DNA from: an uncultured bacterium
Lineage (GTDB): Bacteria > UBP6 > UBA1177
DNA length: 64,000 nucleotides
NCBI GenBank assembly: GCA_905233945.1
Contig: CAJOFY010000018.1
Location: 35,222 to 99,221, forward strand
Reading direction: 5' to 3'
The position numbers were made by a program, and so were the translations under genes. Of this stretch, positions 1-7,561 are shown piece after piece. Positions within the stretch are counted from its first letter, which is position 1, and every line of letters begins with the position of its first letter. The notes below the pieces were generated by a model. It was not told the DNA's origin, did no database searches, and saw only the letters and a program-made list of their open reading frames with translations.

Positions 1-1
1 G

Positions 2-388
2 AGTAAGACATTAAATTCATTGATATTTTTAGTGGTTTTTTTCTTTTCATGCATTGTTTTGGCAGCCGAAGGGGAAAATCCTACAGTCGATGTCACGTTC
101 AAAAAATCAAAAAACAATGTTGTCTATACGATAACTTACGGAAAAAACACGAAATTCAACGACAACGAAGCGGCTCCTTATAAATTTGTTTTTATGGATA
201 AAGAAAAAAAGGAACTCGGCAAAATCGACAAAAGTTTTTTTGTCAAAAACAAAGAGGGAAAAGCATCTTACACCTCGGAATTCGGTGAATCTTTTACAAA
301 AATCACACTTCCGGTCTGCCTTTACAACGAAAAAACGGGACTCGCAGAAAAATGCACAGTCAAAAACATTAAATTGGATATAAAATAG
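2..388 (+). CDS. Secreted small protein, 5' end off the window
   Basis: The reading frame is open from the first complete codon, and the earliest in-window start candidate (TTG at 20) falls inside a hydrophobic stretch (LIFLVVFFFSCIVLAA) that looks like the core of a signal peptide. The true start therefore probably lies just upstream of the window. The mature part, about 100 residues, is lysine-rich and predicted mostly beta, with two cysteines near the C-terminus (VCLYNEK...KCTVKN) that could form a disulfide. It ends with TAG at 386-388, 11 bases before the next gene, so the two are probably co-transcribed. I recognise no family; a small periplasmic or secreted protein is the most that can be said. 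Confidence 0.6.
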   Translation, partial: SKTLNSLIFLVVFFFSCIVLAAEGENPTVDVTFKKSKNNVVYTITYGKNTKFNDNEAAPYKFVFMDKEKKELGKIDKSFFVKNKEGKASYTSEFGESFTKITLPVCLYNEKTGLAEKCTVKNIKLDIK

Positions 389-399
389 CGGAGGAAAAA

Positions 400-1392
400 A
401 TGGGTTTAATCAGAAACATCAGAGATGCTGTAAAAAAAGAAGTCAAGGATTACGTTCTTCAGTTGGTCGAATCCGAAAAGGAAACCGAGAAAAAAACTGA
501 GCAGCCGGTATCTGAAAAAGAGCAGAAAAATATTGAGGTGAATGTTGAGCAGCCATCTCAGGAAGTAGAGGAAACACCTGTTGTAAAAGAGGAAAAAACC
601 GAGCCTGCAAAAATGGAAAAAGTTGAGGAAATCCGCGAAAAACCAGCTAAGAAAGAGATTTGTCCGATTGCAAACGATCTCGAATTCGTGAGATTTTCAT
701 ATAAAAAGAATCAAGATGTCATCACAATTCCGCAGGAGCTTTCGGAACTTATCAAAATGCTCCCTCTTGAGGAGTATGCGTGCTACATGAAACTTTACTG
801 TTTTGTTGCCGATCAGAAAAAAAATTACGGTTACTGGGGCGGCACTTTAAAACGCAAAATCGGACTCGACGCGCTTTCGACGGCTGAATTTGAGGAACTC
901 GGCAATAATCTGGCAGCATACGGCCTTATGCTGCTTGAAAAGCTGACAGAAAACCAGAAGACTTTTGTTCTTTACGTCCCTTTCGACGAGGATAATATGG
1001 TAAAACTCAGCACGGCAAAACAGCCGGCAAAACAGGAAAAACCGGTAAAAAAACAGCCTCCGAAACCCGCTCCTAAAAAGAACGAGCCTGAACCTGAGGA
1101 GGAAACGCAGCGCGCTGAAGACATTCCGGGAAAACCTGTCGAAGGAATGGAAAACGACGAGATGTACAAGTCCTACAAAACTTTTGTAAGTCTCGAGATC
1201 GACAAAGCTAAAATGCGCGTCGGAAGGGCGAATTTCGACAAAATCTACATGGAAGCGGTAAAATACATCGACAAAAAATACGGCTTCAAAGTACTTTCCG
1301 ATTCCGATAAGTTCAAGGAATACCTGACGAACTACTATATCTCCGCGTTCGATATTCCGACATTCGAAAACTGGAAGAAGTCAAAAGGTTAG
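400..1392 (+). CDS. Hypothetical cytoplasmic protein, disordered linkers around a helical core
   Basis: 330 residues, ATG at 400 behind a good GGAGG. Residues about 25-85 are a Glu/Lys/Pro-rich disordered stretch. Residues about 88-200 form a folded region (PQELSELIKMLPLEEYACYMKLY, then KRKIGLDALSTAEFEELGNNLAAYGLMLLEK) whose pattern recalls the winged-helix domains of plasmid Rep or DnaD-like proteins. A second Pro/Lys linker (about 205-250) leads to an all-helical C-terminal domain ending in FENWKKSKG. There is no signal peptide or membrane segment. The next gene starts 12 bases downstream. The winged-helix idea is inference from the residue pattern only; no catalytic motif is visible. Confidence 0.6.
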   Translation: MGLIRNIRDAVKKEVKDYVLQLVESEKETEKKTEQPVSEKEQKNIEVNVEQPSQEVEETPVVKEEKTEPAKMEKVEEIREKPAKKEICPIANDLEFVRFSYKKNQDVITIPQELSELIKMLPLEEYACYMKLYCFVADQKKNYGYWGGTLKRKIGLDALSTAEFEELGNNLAAYGLMLLEKLTENQKTFVLYVPFDEDNMVKLSTAKQPAKQEKPVKKQPPKPAPKKNEPEPEEETQRAEDIPGKPVEGMENDEMYKSYKTFVSLEIDKAKMRVGRANFDKIYMEAVKYIDKKYGFKVLSDSDKFKEYLTNYYISAFDIPTFENWKKSKG

Positions 1393-1404
1393 GCGGAGTC
1401 AAAG

Positions 1405-1653
1405 ATGCTTCAAGATATTAAGATTCTGATGAAATCGCTCAGCGACATCGATGTAAGGATAATGCTGTGCAAAAGTGCGTTCGAGTGGGAGCTGCTGGCG
1501 AAAAAATACAACGCTCTGCGTGACGAGATTGAAGCTTTCTGCGCATCGGGTCTTCCTGAAGATGTAAAAGAGGCTCTGGAAAAGACGAGAGCTTATCTGG
1601 TCGAAAAGAAAGGAGAACTTCCTCCGCTTGATTTGTCCGATTTCTTTAAATAA
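1405..1653 (+). CDS. Small helical hypothetical protein
   Basis: 82 residues, ATG at 1405 preceded by GGCGGAG, 12 bases after the stop of the preceding gene, so almost certainly in the same transcript. The composition suggests two or three amphipathic helices (FEWELLAKKYNALRDEIEAF) and a short proline-containing tail (LPPLDLSDFFK). It has no signal peptide, no metal ligands and no recognised domain. It may be a partner of the upstream protein. A promoter for the tRNAs begins about 45 bases after its stop. Confidence 0.55.
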   Translation: MLQDIKILMKSLSDIDVRIMLCKSAFEWELLAKKYNALRDEIEAFCASGLPEDVKEALEKTRAYLVEKKGELPPLDLSDFFK

Positions 1654-1697
1654 AATCAGCTAATTACCATCTTATTCCAAAAAAAATCATTTTTTAT

Positions 1698-1725
1698 TTG
1701 ACTTTAAAACAATTCCGGCTATATT
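1698..1725 (+). promoter_or_regulatory. Promoter for the tRNA pair
   Basis: TTGACT at 1698-1703 and TATATT at 1720-1725 are separated by 16 bases. The predicted start, about 1732, is a few bases before the mature 5' end of tRNA-Val, as expected for a tRNA transcript. Confidence 0.7.
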
Positions 1726-1738
1726 ACCTGCCGCTGAT

Positions 1739-1814
1739 GGGCGCTTAGCTCAGCTGGGAGAGCATCGGCCTTACAAGCCGGTGGTCGCAGGTTCGAACCC
1801 TGCAGCGCCTACCA
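1739..1814 (+). tRNA. tRNA-Val (TAC anticodon)
   Basis: The cloverleaf can be drawn by eye: acceptor stem GGGCGCT/AGCGCCT, D arm GCTC/GAGC, anticodon stem TCGGC/GCCGG with loop CTTACAA giving anticodon TAC at 1772-1774, T arm GCAGG-TTCGAAC-CCTGC, discriminator A and an encoded CCA at 1812-1814. The terminal acceptor pair is G1-U72, a mild oddity. UAC reads valine codons. Confidence 0.95.
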
Positions 1815-1832
1815 TTCTTTCACAATCGAGAC

Positions 1833-1909
<77 letters not shown>

Positions 1910-2012
1910 TCTTTTTTGTTTCCCCAACAGCAATTTTCTTGATTTAACTCTTTTAAAATGCAACTATTGCCCGATTTTTGTGATTGTTATTTCAATTCCA
2001 AAGGAGGAAAGT

Positions 2013-2920
2013 ATGTTCAGAAGTTTTGACGAAATGATTGATTTTGTTAAGAAAATGGAAAAGAAGCAGGTCGTTGCTGTTGTCGGTGCCGACAAGCCTG
2101 TCGCAGTTGAAGCGGCGATCGATATGGTCTGGCGATCCCTGTCCTTTTCGGAAACGAGGAAAAGATAAAACACTTGATAGAAGGCACTGTTCTTGATGGC
2201 AAAGTCGAGATAGTTCCGTGCGCAGACAACATTGAAAGCTGCTCGAAAGCTGCCGATTACGCGGCTGACGGCAGAGTCAACATCCTTCTCAAAGGAAGCG
2301 TCGAAACCGCACAGATCATGAAAGCCGTTTTCAGAAAAGAGAACGGCTCAAGGCGGCTGCGGTCGTCAGTGACATCCTGATGTACGAAGATCCGCTTTCA
2401 AAAGGCGAGAACAAGCGTCTCGTCGGCATTATGGACGGCGGCATAATCCCGCTTCCCACGCTTGAACAGAAGATCGAGATGACGCGCGGTGCGGTTCAGG
2501 TTTTCCATAAACTGGGCTTTGAAAAACCGAGAGTCGCTTACATTTCGGCGATCGAAACGGTTTCTCCGAGGATCCAGTCGACAGTTGATGCGGCAGAGAT
2601 CCAGAGAATGAAGGCGGAAGGCGAGCTTGACGACATCAACGCTTACCTTGAAGGACCATATGCTATCGACAACGTAATTTCTGAATACGCCGCAAAGGTA
2701 AAAGGGATCAACTCCGTCATGGCAGGATGCGCTGATATTCTTATTTTCCCGAACATCGAAAGCCGTTCTCGGAAAACTCGTCCACTACTGGGGCGGTGCT
2801 CAGACAGGTCACGTAATCGTCGGAGCTAAGGTTCCCGTTCTTCTGAGCTCGCGTGCCGATGACGCAAGGGCGAAAATCAATTCGCTCGTTCTCGGAATCA
2901 CGGTAAACGCTCACAGCTAG
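2013..2920 (+). pseudogene. ptb: Phosphate butyryltransferase, broken by three frameshifts
   Basis: Read across three frames, this gives a nearly complete phosphate butyryltransferase of about 300 residues (butyryl-CoA + Pi to butyryl phosphate + CoA). ATG at 2013 sits behind AGGAGG, and TAG is at 2918-2920. Family stretches include VVAVVGADKPVAVEAA, NILLKGSVETAQIMKAV, then GIMDGGIIPLPTLEQK, and GGAQTGHVIVGAKVPV near the end. Frame changes are needed near 2126 (one G missing from a GG run), near 2346 (one base missing in GGC), and near 2760, where a few bases of the expected PNIE-x-G loop appear deleted (net loss of 2 modulo 3). The first two look like homopolymer errors; the third does not. 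It could be a decayed gene or assembly error. The intact partner buk follows. Confidence 0.85.
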
Positions 2921-2923
2921 GCC

Positions 2924-3193
2924 ATGACTGAAAAGCACGAAGTCAAATATCCCGTCACGATCGCTTTGAAAGTGGTCATGCACTCAAAAGATGAAGCCGG
3001 AAAAAACGTTTCCGATCTCATGGAAATCCTCAAAAATATCGGAATTCCACTGCGCGGCGCGGTATCGGAAAACAAAAGTTCCGCCGGAAAATACACTTCC
3101 TACACAGTTCCGGTCTACGTGGAAAACAAAGAGAAAATGTATGCCCTTTACGAGGCTTTGAAAGCCCATCCCGACGTAAAATTCGCAATTTAA
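2924..3193 (+). CDS. DUF493 / YbeD-like protein
   Basis: 89 residues, ATG at 2924, three bases after the ptb stop. The pattern PVTIALKVV near the N-terminus, GKYTSYTVPVYVENKEKMYALYEALKAHPDVKFAI at the C-terminus (given here as its key run: GKYTSYTV, then LKAHPDVKF) and the length match the DUF493 family, an ACT-like alpha-beta fold whose E. coli member YbeD is encoded beside lipB. Its molecular role is unsettled; a regulatory ligand-binding function is often suggested. Here it sits between ptb and buk, an uncommon place that hints at a regulatory link to acyl phosphate metabolism. That link is inference. Confidence 0.8.
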   Translation: MTEKHEVKYPVTIALKVVMHSKDEAGKNVSDLMEILKNIGIPLRGAVSENKSSAGKYTSYTVPVYVENKEKMYALYEALKAHPDVKFAI

Positions 3194-3206
3194 TATGGAG
3201 AGAAAA

Positions 3207-4280
3207 ATGACAAAAACAGAAGTCGCAATCGTTGTAAACCCAGGCTCGACATCGACAAAATTCGCGGTATTCAGCCGCGAGGGCTCGCTTTACGAGGAAA
3301 CCGTGAGACATCCGCAGGAAGAACTTGCGAAGTTCAAACTTGTTTCGGAACAGTTCGATTTCAGATACACGATGATAAAACAGGCGGTTGACAAAGTCGT
3401 TGCCGAAAAAGGATTTCAGGTTGTGGCGTCTGTCGGCAGAGGCGGCCCGGTCAAACCGCTTGAAGGCGGTACTTACCTTGTCAATCAGGCGCTTCTGGAT
3501 GATCTTAACAGCTGCAAATTTGCCAACCACGCGTCGAATCTCGGCGGAATAATCGCAGACCAGCTGGCAAAGGATTTCGGACTCAAGGAAAGCTACATCG
3601 TTGACCCGGTAACGACCGACAATATGTGGGATAAGGCGCGTCTCAGTGGACTTCCCGGAATCACGAGGATCTGCCGCGTCCATGCGCTCAACATCAAGGC
3701 TGTTGCCAGAAAAATCGCTGAAAAGCAGGGTAAGGATTTCTACAAAGCGAACTACGTCGTAGCTCACTTGGGCGGAGGAATCTCGATCGCTGCCCTCGAA
3801 GGCGGAAAAGTCGTTGACGTAAACGACGGACTTCTCGGAATGGGACCTTTCAGCATGAACCGTGCAGGTGCAATGCCGCTCATCGGAATAATCAACATGT
3901 GTTACTCAATGCCGAAAGAGGAAGTCATCCGCATTTTCTCGCGTGAAAGCGGTTTCAAGGCATACATCGGGACCGAAGATTTCCGCGACATCGAAGACCG
4001 CGTCAAAGCCGGAGACCCCGAAACTCTCAAAGTTTTCGACGCTTTCGAATATCAGGTCGCGAAGGAAATCGGCGCGTATGCAGCTGCTCTGAAAGGAAAG
4101 ATCGACGGGATCATCGTCACCGGCGGCTGCGCTTACTTCAAGAAATTCGTCGAAGATCTCAAAGAATACACCGGCTGGATGGGTGAATTCTTCGTTTATC
4201 CTGGCGAAGACGAGCTCGCGGCACTTGCCGAAGGCGCCTTCAGAGTTGTCGACGGTGTTGAGAAAGCCAAAATTTATTGA
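3207..4280 (+). CDS. buk: Butyrate kinase
   Basis: 357 residues, the usual length of butyrate kinases. It converts butyryl phosphate + ADP to butyrate + ATP, the ATP-yielding last step of butyrate fermentation, in the cytoplasm. It belongs to the ASKHA superfamily: the phosphate-binding NPGSTSTK is at residues 11-18, with HLGGGIS and GLLGMGPFSMNRAGAMP in the middle and IIVTGGCAY in the C-terminal half. An upstream in-frame ATG at 3195 exists, but the GGAG at 3197-3200 is well placed for the ATG at 3207, so I chose that. It is intact although the upstream ptb is not. Branched-chain or other short acyl phosphates could also be substrates. Confidence 0.93.
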   Translation: MTKTEVAIVVNPGSTSTKFAVFSREGSLYEETVRHPQEELAKFKLVSEQFDFRYTMIKQAVDKVVAEKGFQVVASVGRGGPVKPLEGGTYLVNQALLDDLNSCKFANHASNLGGIIADQLAKDFGLKESYIVDPVTTDNMWDKARLSGLPGITRICRVHALNIKAVARKIAEKQGKDFYKANYVVAHLGGGISIAALEGGKVVDVNDGLLGMGPFSMNRAGAMPLIGIINMCYSMPKEEVIRIFSRESGFKAYIGTEDFRDIEDRVKAGDPETLKVFDAFEYQVAKEIGAYAAALKGKIDGIIVTGGCAYFKKFVEDLKEYTGWMGEFFVYPGEDELAALAEGAFRVVDGVEKAKIY

Positions 4281-4429
4281 TCGATAAGAACGTTATTATC
4301 GTTATTACGATTCGCGCCGTCGGAATAACGTTATAACGGAATAACGGTATAACGATCCTGATTCTCGGCGCGTCGATCCTTAACGACAAAATCTGGCGGC
4401 GTCGAATTTGATCGACAAGAACGACAATT
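4281..4429. repeat. Intergenic array of 8-bp units inside GC-rich inverted arms
   Basis: Four tandem degenerate octamers lie at 4322-4353: GGAATAAC, GTTATAAC, GGAATAAC, GGTATAAC. They are enclosed by inverted arms GCGCCG (4314-4319) and CGGCGC (4366-4371). The left flank (4291-4310) carries GTTATT units that are the complement of the AATAAC units, so a longer hairpin is possible. An element of the same architecture lies at 38961-39050. No coding potential is seen. Confidence 0.6.
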
Positions 4430-4457
4430 TTGACAAAAGAATCTTTGATATTATAAT
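4430..4457 (+). promoter_or_regulatory. Promoter for the lipid kinase gene
   Basis: Perfect consensus hexamers TTGACA (4430-4435) and TATAAT (4452-4457) with a 16-base spacer. The predicted start near 4464 leaves a leader of about 23 bases containing AGAGGTG before the ATG at 4487. Confidence 0.85.
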
Positions 4458-4486
4458 CTTTCGTTTGTTTTTTTAGAGGTGTCTTC

Positions 4487-5413
4487 ATGCCGGGAATCGG
4501 TCTTGTCTCAAATCCGTATTCAAAGAAAAATAGAAAGCATCCTGACATGTTTAAAAAACTTATTGAATGCGCTCCGGACAAGGATCTGGTCAGGCTGCCC
4601 GATTCATTCGAGAAAATGGATGCCGCGATGGAGCATTTCAAAAACTCGAAAGTCGATGCCATCGCGATAAACGGCGGTGACGGCACGGTTCATGTAGCTC
4701 TTACTTCGATGATGAAGATCTACCGCGGCGAGCAGCTGCCGAAGATCGCGATTTTAAAAGGCGGAACGATGAACATGACCGCCACGAATCTCAAGCTCAG
4801 AGGTACTCCGGTCGATATTTTCAAGCGCGTTGTCAAGGCATGGAAAGAGAAAGGTGACCTCAACTTCAGGCAGATTTCGCTTCTTAAAGTGAACGAGCGT
4901 TACGGCTTCATTTTCGGAAGCGGCGCTGTCTGCACTTTCATGGATCTTTACCACAGAAGCAGCAATCCGTCCCCGCTTGTTGCGGCAAAATCGGTTCTTG
5001 CGATGGCGGGTTCGATGATGGTTCACGGAAAACTGGCTGCTGAGTTCTTCAGGCCGACATGGCAGGAACTCAACGCCGACGGTTTTTCTTTCGGCAGGGC
5101 GCCTTATCTGGCTTTCCTCATTACGACCCTTCCTTCTGTCGGGCTCGGAATGGATCTTACTTTCAGGGCAAAAATCGATCCGAAAAAGGCACAGATGATA
5201 GCTTTCCGCGACAAGGCGAGAATTGTGCCGCAGGTGCTTCGCGTCTGGCTCGGACGCGCTGTTCCGCCGGATGTCGTCGATGATACCGTCGGATCAAAAT
5301 TTTTTATAAACGGAGACAAATCGTTCAGATACACTTTGGACGGCGATATGTATTCGTCGTCAGGAAAACTTGTGGTCGAAACAGGGCCGTTGTTGGATTT
5401 AGTTACGGAGTGA
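4487..5413 (+). CDS. Diacylglycerol kinase-family lipid kinase
   Basis: 308 residues, typical of the YegS/BmrU/DgkB group. The nucleotide-binding motif NGGDGT is at residues 62-67, preceded by DAIAI, and LKGGTMNMTA (about 86-95) corresponds to the conserved GGT-N loop that follows. The family phosphorylates diacylglycerol or related lipids with ATP at the inner face of the membrane. The N-terminus GLVSNPYSKKN fits the usual NP-x-S-G/K start of the DAGK catalytic domain. It has no signal peptide. It begins a transcript from the consensus promoter at 4430 and is followed after 3 bases by the PP2C phosphatase. The exact lipid substrate cannot be told; sphingosine kinase-like activity is an alternative. 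Confidence 0.85.
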   Translation: MPGIGLVSNPYSKKNRKHPDMFKKLIECAPDKDLVRLPDSFEKMDAAMEHFKNSKVDAIAINGGDGTVHVALTSMMKIYRGEQLPKIAILKGGTMNMTATNLKLRGTPVDIFKRVVKAWKEKGDLNFRQISLLKVNERYGFIFGSGAVCTFMDLYHRSSNPSPLVAAKSVLAMAGSMMVHGKLAAEFFRPTWQELNADGFSFGRAPYLAFLITTLPSVGLGMDLTFRAKIDPKKAQMIAFRDKARIVPQVLRVWLGRAVPPDVVDDTVGSKFFINGDKSFRYTLDGDMYSSSGKLVVETGPLLDLVTE

Positions 5414-5416
5414 AAA

Positions 5417-6184
5417 ATGCATTATAAAAGTGCTGCACTGACGCATCCCGGCATGAAAAGGGAGCTTAACGAGGACAGTTATGTGATTCTTGGAAACGAA
5501 GGTGTTTTTGTCGTCGCCGACGGTATGGGCGGACACAATGCCGGTGAAGTCGCATCGAAAATCGCGATCGACACGATTGCCGAGTTTTTCCACGCTTCAG
5601 AAGAAGATGATGACATGACATGGCCGTATAAACTCGATCCTACCCTCGCTCTCGACGCAAACAAGCTCATGGTCGGGATAAAATTCGCAAACAAGCGCAT
5701 CTTCAAGCAGTCTTCCGAGGATGCTGCGTGCAGCGGAATGGGAACGACGGTTGTTTCGATTATCGCCAAGGACGGAGGAGAAGATCTTTATGTCGCTCAT
5801 GTCGGCGACAGCCGCTGCTACTGTTTTTACGAGGGCGAACTGGTTCAGGTTTCGGAAGACCACTCGCTTGTCAACGAATACATCAAAGCCGGGCAGATCA
5901 CGAAAGAACAGGCGAAGACTTTTCCGCACAAAAACGTCATTATGCGTGCTCTCGGCATGAAAGACAATGTTCTTGTTGACATCCAGAAAAGGACGGCGAG
6001 GGCCGGCGAAATCTATCTTCTCTGCTCTGACGGCCTTTCGGACATGGTTTCAGACGAGGATATGGCTGGTGTGCTTGCCGGAGATATTTCTCTTGAACAG
6101 ATGACCAAACAGCTCGTCGACATGGCAAATGCCAACGGCGGCAAGGATAATATCACGGTTATTTTGGTAAAAGTTGAACCTTAA
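5417..6184 (+). CDS. PP2C-family Ser/Thr protein phosphatase
   Basis: 255 residues, the length of bacterial Stp/PrpC phosphatases. Metal-binding motifs are complete: NEDS at 18-21, DGMGGHNAGE at 35-44, GTTVV and HVGDSRCY in the middle, CSDGLSDM later, and GGKDNIT close to the C-terminus. It hydrolyses phospho-Ser/Thr on proteins with two Mn/Mg ions, in the cytoplasm. No membrane segment or regulatory domain is attached. It lies 3 bases after the lipid kinase gene. It is the only such phosphatase in the window and could oppose the two PEGA-type kinases encoded at 16910 and 53510; that pairing is inference. Confidence 0.93.
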   Translation: MHYKSAALTHPGMKRELNEDSYVILGNEGVFVVADGMGGHNAGEVASKIAIDTIAEFFHASEEDDDMTWPYKLDPTLALDANKLMVGIKFANKRIFKQSSEDAACSGMGTTVVSIIAKDGGEDLYVAHVGDSRCYCFYEGELVQVSEDHSLVNEYIKAGQITKEQAKTFPHKNVIMRALGMKDNVLVDIQKRTARAGEIYLLCSDGLSDMVSDEDMAGVLAGDISLEQMTKQLVDMANANGGKDNITVILVKVEP

Positions 6185-6198
6185 TAATGGAGATTTTT

Positions 6199-6903
6199 AT
6201 GAAAAAATTCATGATTTCAATCGCATTGATTTGCTCAATGTTTTTCTTTGCAGCATGCGGCGGAAGCGATTCCCAGAACGAGGAAACTCAGGACGCGGAC
6301 GCAGTTGACGAACCAGATACCGAGGAAGTTCCAGATGAGCAGACCGAACTTCCTTATCCGGAAGTTACGAAGACATCCACTGAAGTCGGTGAGATTGCCC
6401 AGAACATCACTATTTTTGATGATCAGGACGTCGAGCATAAACTTGCCGAGTGGTATAAGCCGAACAACCAGGAAAGCAAGCTGATATGGCTTATTTTCAC
6501 GACTTACGACTGCCCTTACTGCCAGATTCTCGAGCAGGATCTGCTTGAGATCAACCTGCCGGAATACCGCGAGCAGGGATTTAAGATCATTCTTGTTTTC
6601 AACGGCTATCTTTACGAAGGACCGAAACCTGAAGAAGAACCGGCGAGCCTTCTCGAATACAAGGAGGTTTTCCTTTCTATGTATCCGGACCGCGGACGTT
6701 TCGAGCTTTACGGCTATCTTAAAATGGAAGAACAGAAAGTTCTTGGAAAATTTATGGGACTTAACGGCGGCTATCCGACGCATATGCTTATAGATGCTTC
6801 GACAATGGAAATTCTTGATTACATGGCAGGCTGGGGCGAAGACAGCGAAAGTCTTGTCAATGAAATGAAAGAAGGAATAGAATATTTTCTTTATATGCTT
6901 TAA
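6199..6903 (+). CDS. Thioredoxin-fold lipoprotein with CPYC motif
   Basis: 234 residues from ATG 6199, chosen over the in-frame ATG at 6187 because GGAG at 6189-6192 is spaced for it and the signal peptide then starts MKKFM. Lipobox FAAC puts the lipidated Cys at 20. An acidic linker (about 25-55) is followed by a thioredoxin-like domain: LIFTTYDCPYCQILEQDL with the CPYC redox pair at 105-108, a central KIILVFNGY strand, and GGYPTHMLIDASTMEIL with the cis-Pro position. It is likely an outer- or inner-membrane-anchored thiol oxidoreductase. A second redoxin gene follows after 3 bases, so they probably act together. Confidence 0.8.
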   Translation: MKKFMISIALICSMFFFAACGGSDSQNEETQDADAVDEPDTEEVPDEQTELPYPEVTKTSTEVGEIAQNITIFDDQDVEHKLAEWYKPNNQESKLIWLIFTTYDCPYCQILEQDLLEINLPEYREQGFKIILVFNGYLYEGPKPEEEPASLLEYKEVFLSMYPDRGRFELYGYLKMEEQKVLGKFMGLNGGYPTHMLIDASTMEILDYMAGWGEDSESLVNEMKEGIEYFLYML

Positions 6904-6906
6904 ATC

Positions 6907-7434
6907 ATGAAGAATATTGTCTTTTTTATTTGTGTCGTCTTCTTTGCCGTTTCATGCGGTAGCGCACCGTCGAAAACGGATGAGCCGGCATCAGCTTCCG
7001 GAGAACAGGCCGGTTTTTCGATAAACCTTGAAAAAGTTGACGGCGGAAGTTTCTCGTTCGAAGAGATCCGCGGCAAAAAGCATCTTGTCGCCGCTTTCTG
7101 GGCTACATGGTGCGAGCCGTGCAAACAGGAGCTCAAGAAACTCGCCGAGATTTACCCCGATTTTTCGGCTTCGGTTGAGTTTGTCGGAATTTCGACTGAC
7201 GCCGAGGATATGATTGACAAAGTGAATGAGTTCGCTGCCGAGGCGGCGCTGCCGTTCCCGGTTCTCATTGATCCGAGCGGAAACACCGTCAGTTCGATAA
7301 TTCCAGGCGGCGATTCCGTTCCTTACATGGTTGTCGTTGACAAGAACGGAGTGATTGTTTCGCGTCACAGCGGATACAATCCCGGAGATGAAAATGCTCT
7401 CAGGAAAGAACTTGAAGAGCTTTTATCCCGTTGA
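6907..7434 (+). CDS. TlpA/ResA-like thioredoxin lipoprotein
   Basis: 175 residues. A short signal peptide ends with AVSC, lipidated Cys 17. The redoxin domain carries FWATWCEPCKQEL with the active pair at Cys69 and Cys72, then FVGISTDAED, PFPVLIDPSGN and the cis-proline segment DSVPYMVVVDKNG. This is the TlpA/ResA type that reduces disulfides, for example in apocytochromes, or repairs oxidised exported proteins. Two tandem membrane-anchored redoxins fit the many Cys-rich exported proteins in this window. No cytochrome maturation gene is nearby, so the substrate is unknown. Confidence 0.88.
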   Translation: MKNIVFFICVVFFAVSCGSAPSKTDEPASASGEQAGFSINLEKVDGGSFSFEEIRGKKHLVAAFWATWCEPCKQELKKLAEIYPDFSASVEFVGISTDAEDMIDKVNEFAAEAALPFPVLIDPSGNTVSSIIPGGDSVPYMVVVDKNGVIVSRHSGYNPGDENALRKELEELLSR

Positions 7435-7479
7435 TTTTTTTGTTGTTTTTGTTTTTTGTTCGCGAAATGACGAAAAAAC

Positions 7480-7507
7480 TTGAATTTATATGTTCTTTTA
7501 CTACTCT
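7480..7507 (+). promoter_or_regulatory. Probable promoter of the outer-membrane protein gene
   Basis: TTGAAT (7480-7485) and TACTCT (7502-7507), 16 bases apart, matching the spacing of the better promoters here. The start codon is 54 bases downstream. Confidence 0.45.
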
Positions 7508-7561
7508 CTTGCTGATTTTTTTGATTGTTTCTCAAGTATTTTGACTTTTTAGGAGGATTTG

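Noticed and set aside
1910..2012. Promoter between tRNA-Asp and ptb
   Set aside because: TTGATT at 1939 has no -10 at 15-18 bases, and TAAAAT at 1954 has no -35; not convincing.
2013..2920. Programmed ribosomal frameshifting in ptb
   Set aside because: Three separate sites would be needed, none with a slippery heptamer and stimulator, and one lacks conserved residues.
3030..3767. Long minus-strand frame opposite the DUF493 and buk genes
   Set aside because: It lies wholly opposite recognised genes, has no ribosome site, and reads as a Cys/Arg/Phe-rich mirror of coding sequence.
4240..4686. 148-codon minus-strand frame across the repeat element between buk and the lipid kinase
   Set aside because: It overlaps both flanking genes, a consensus promoter and a repeat array; composition is not protein-like.
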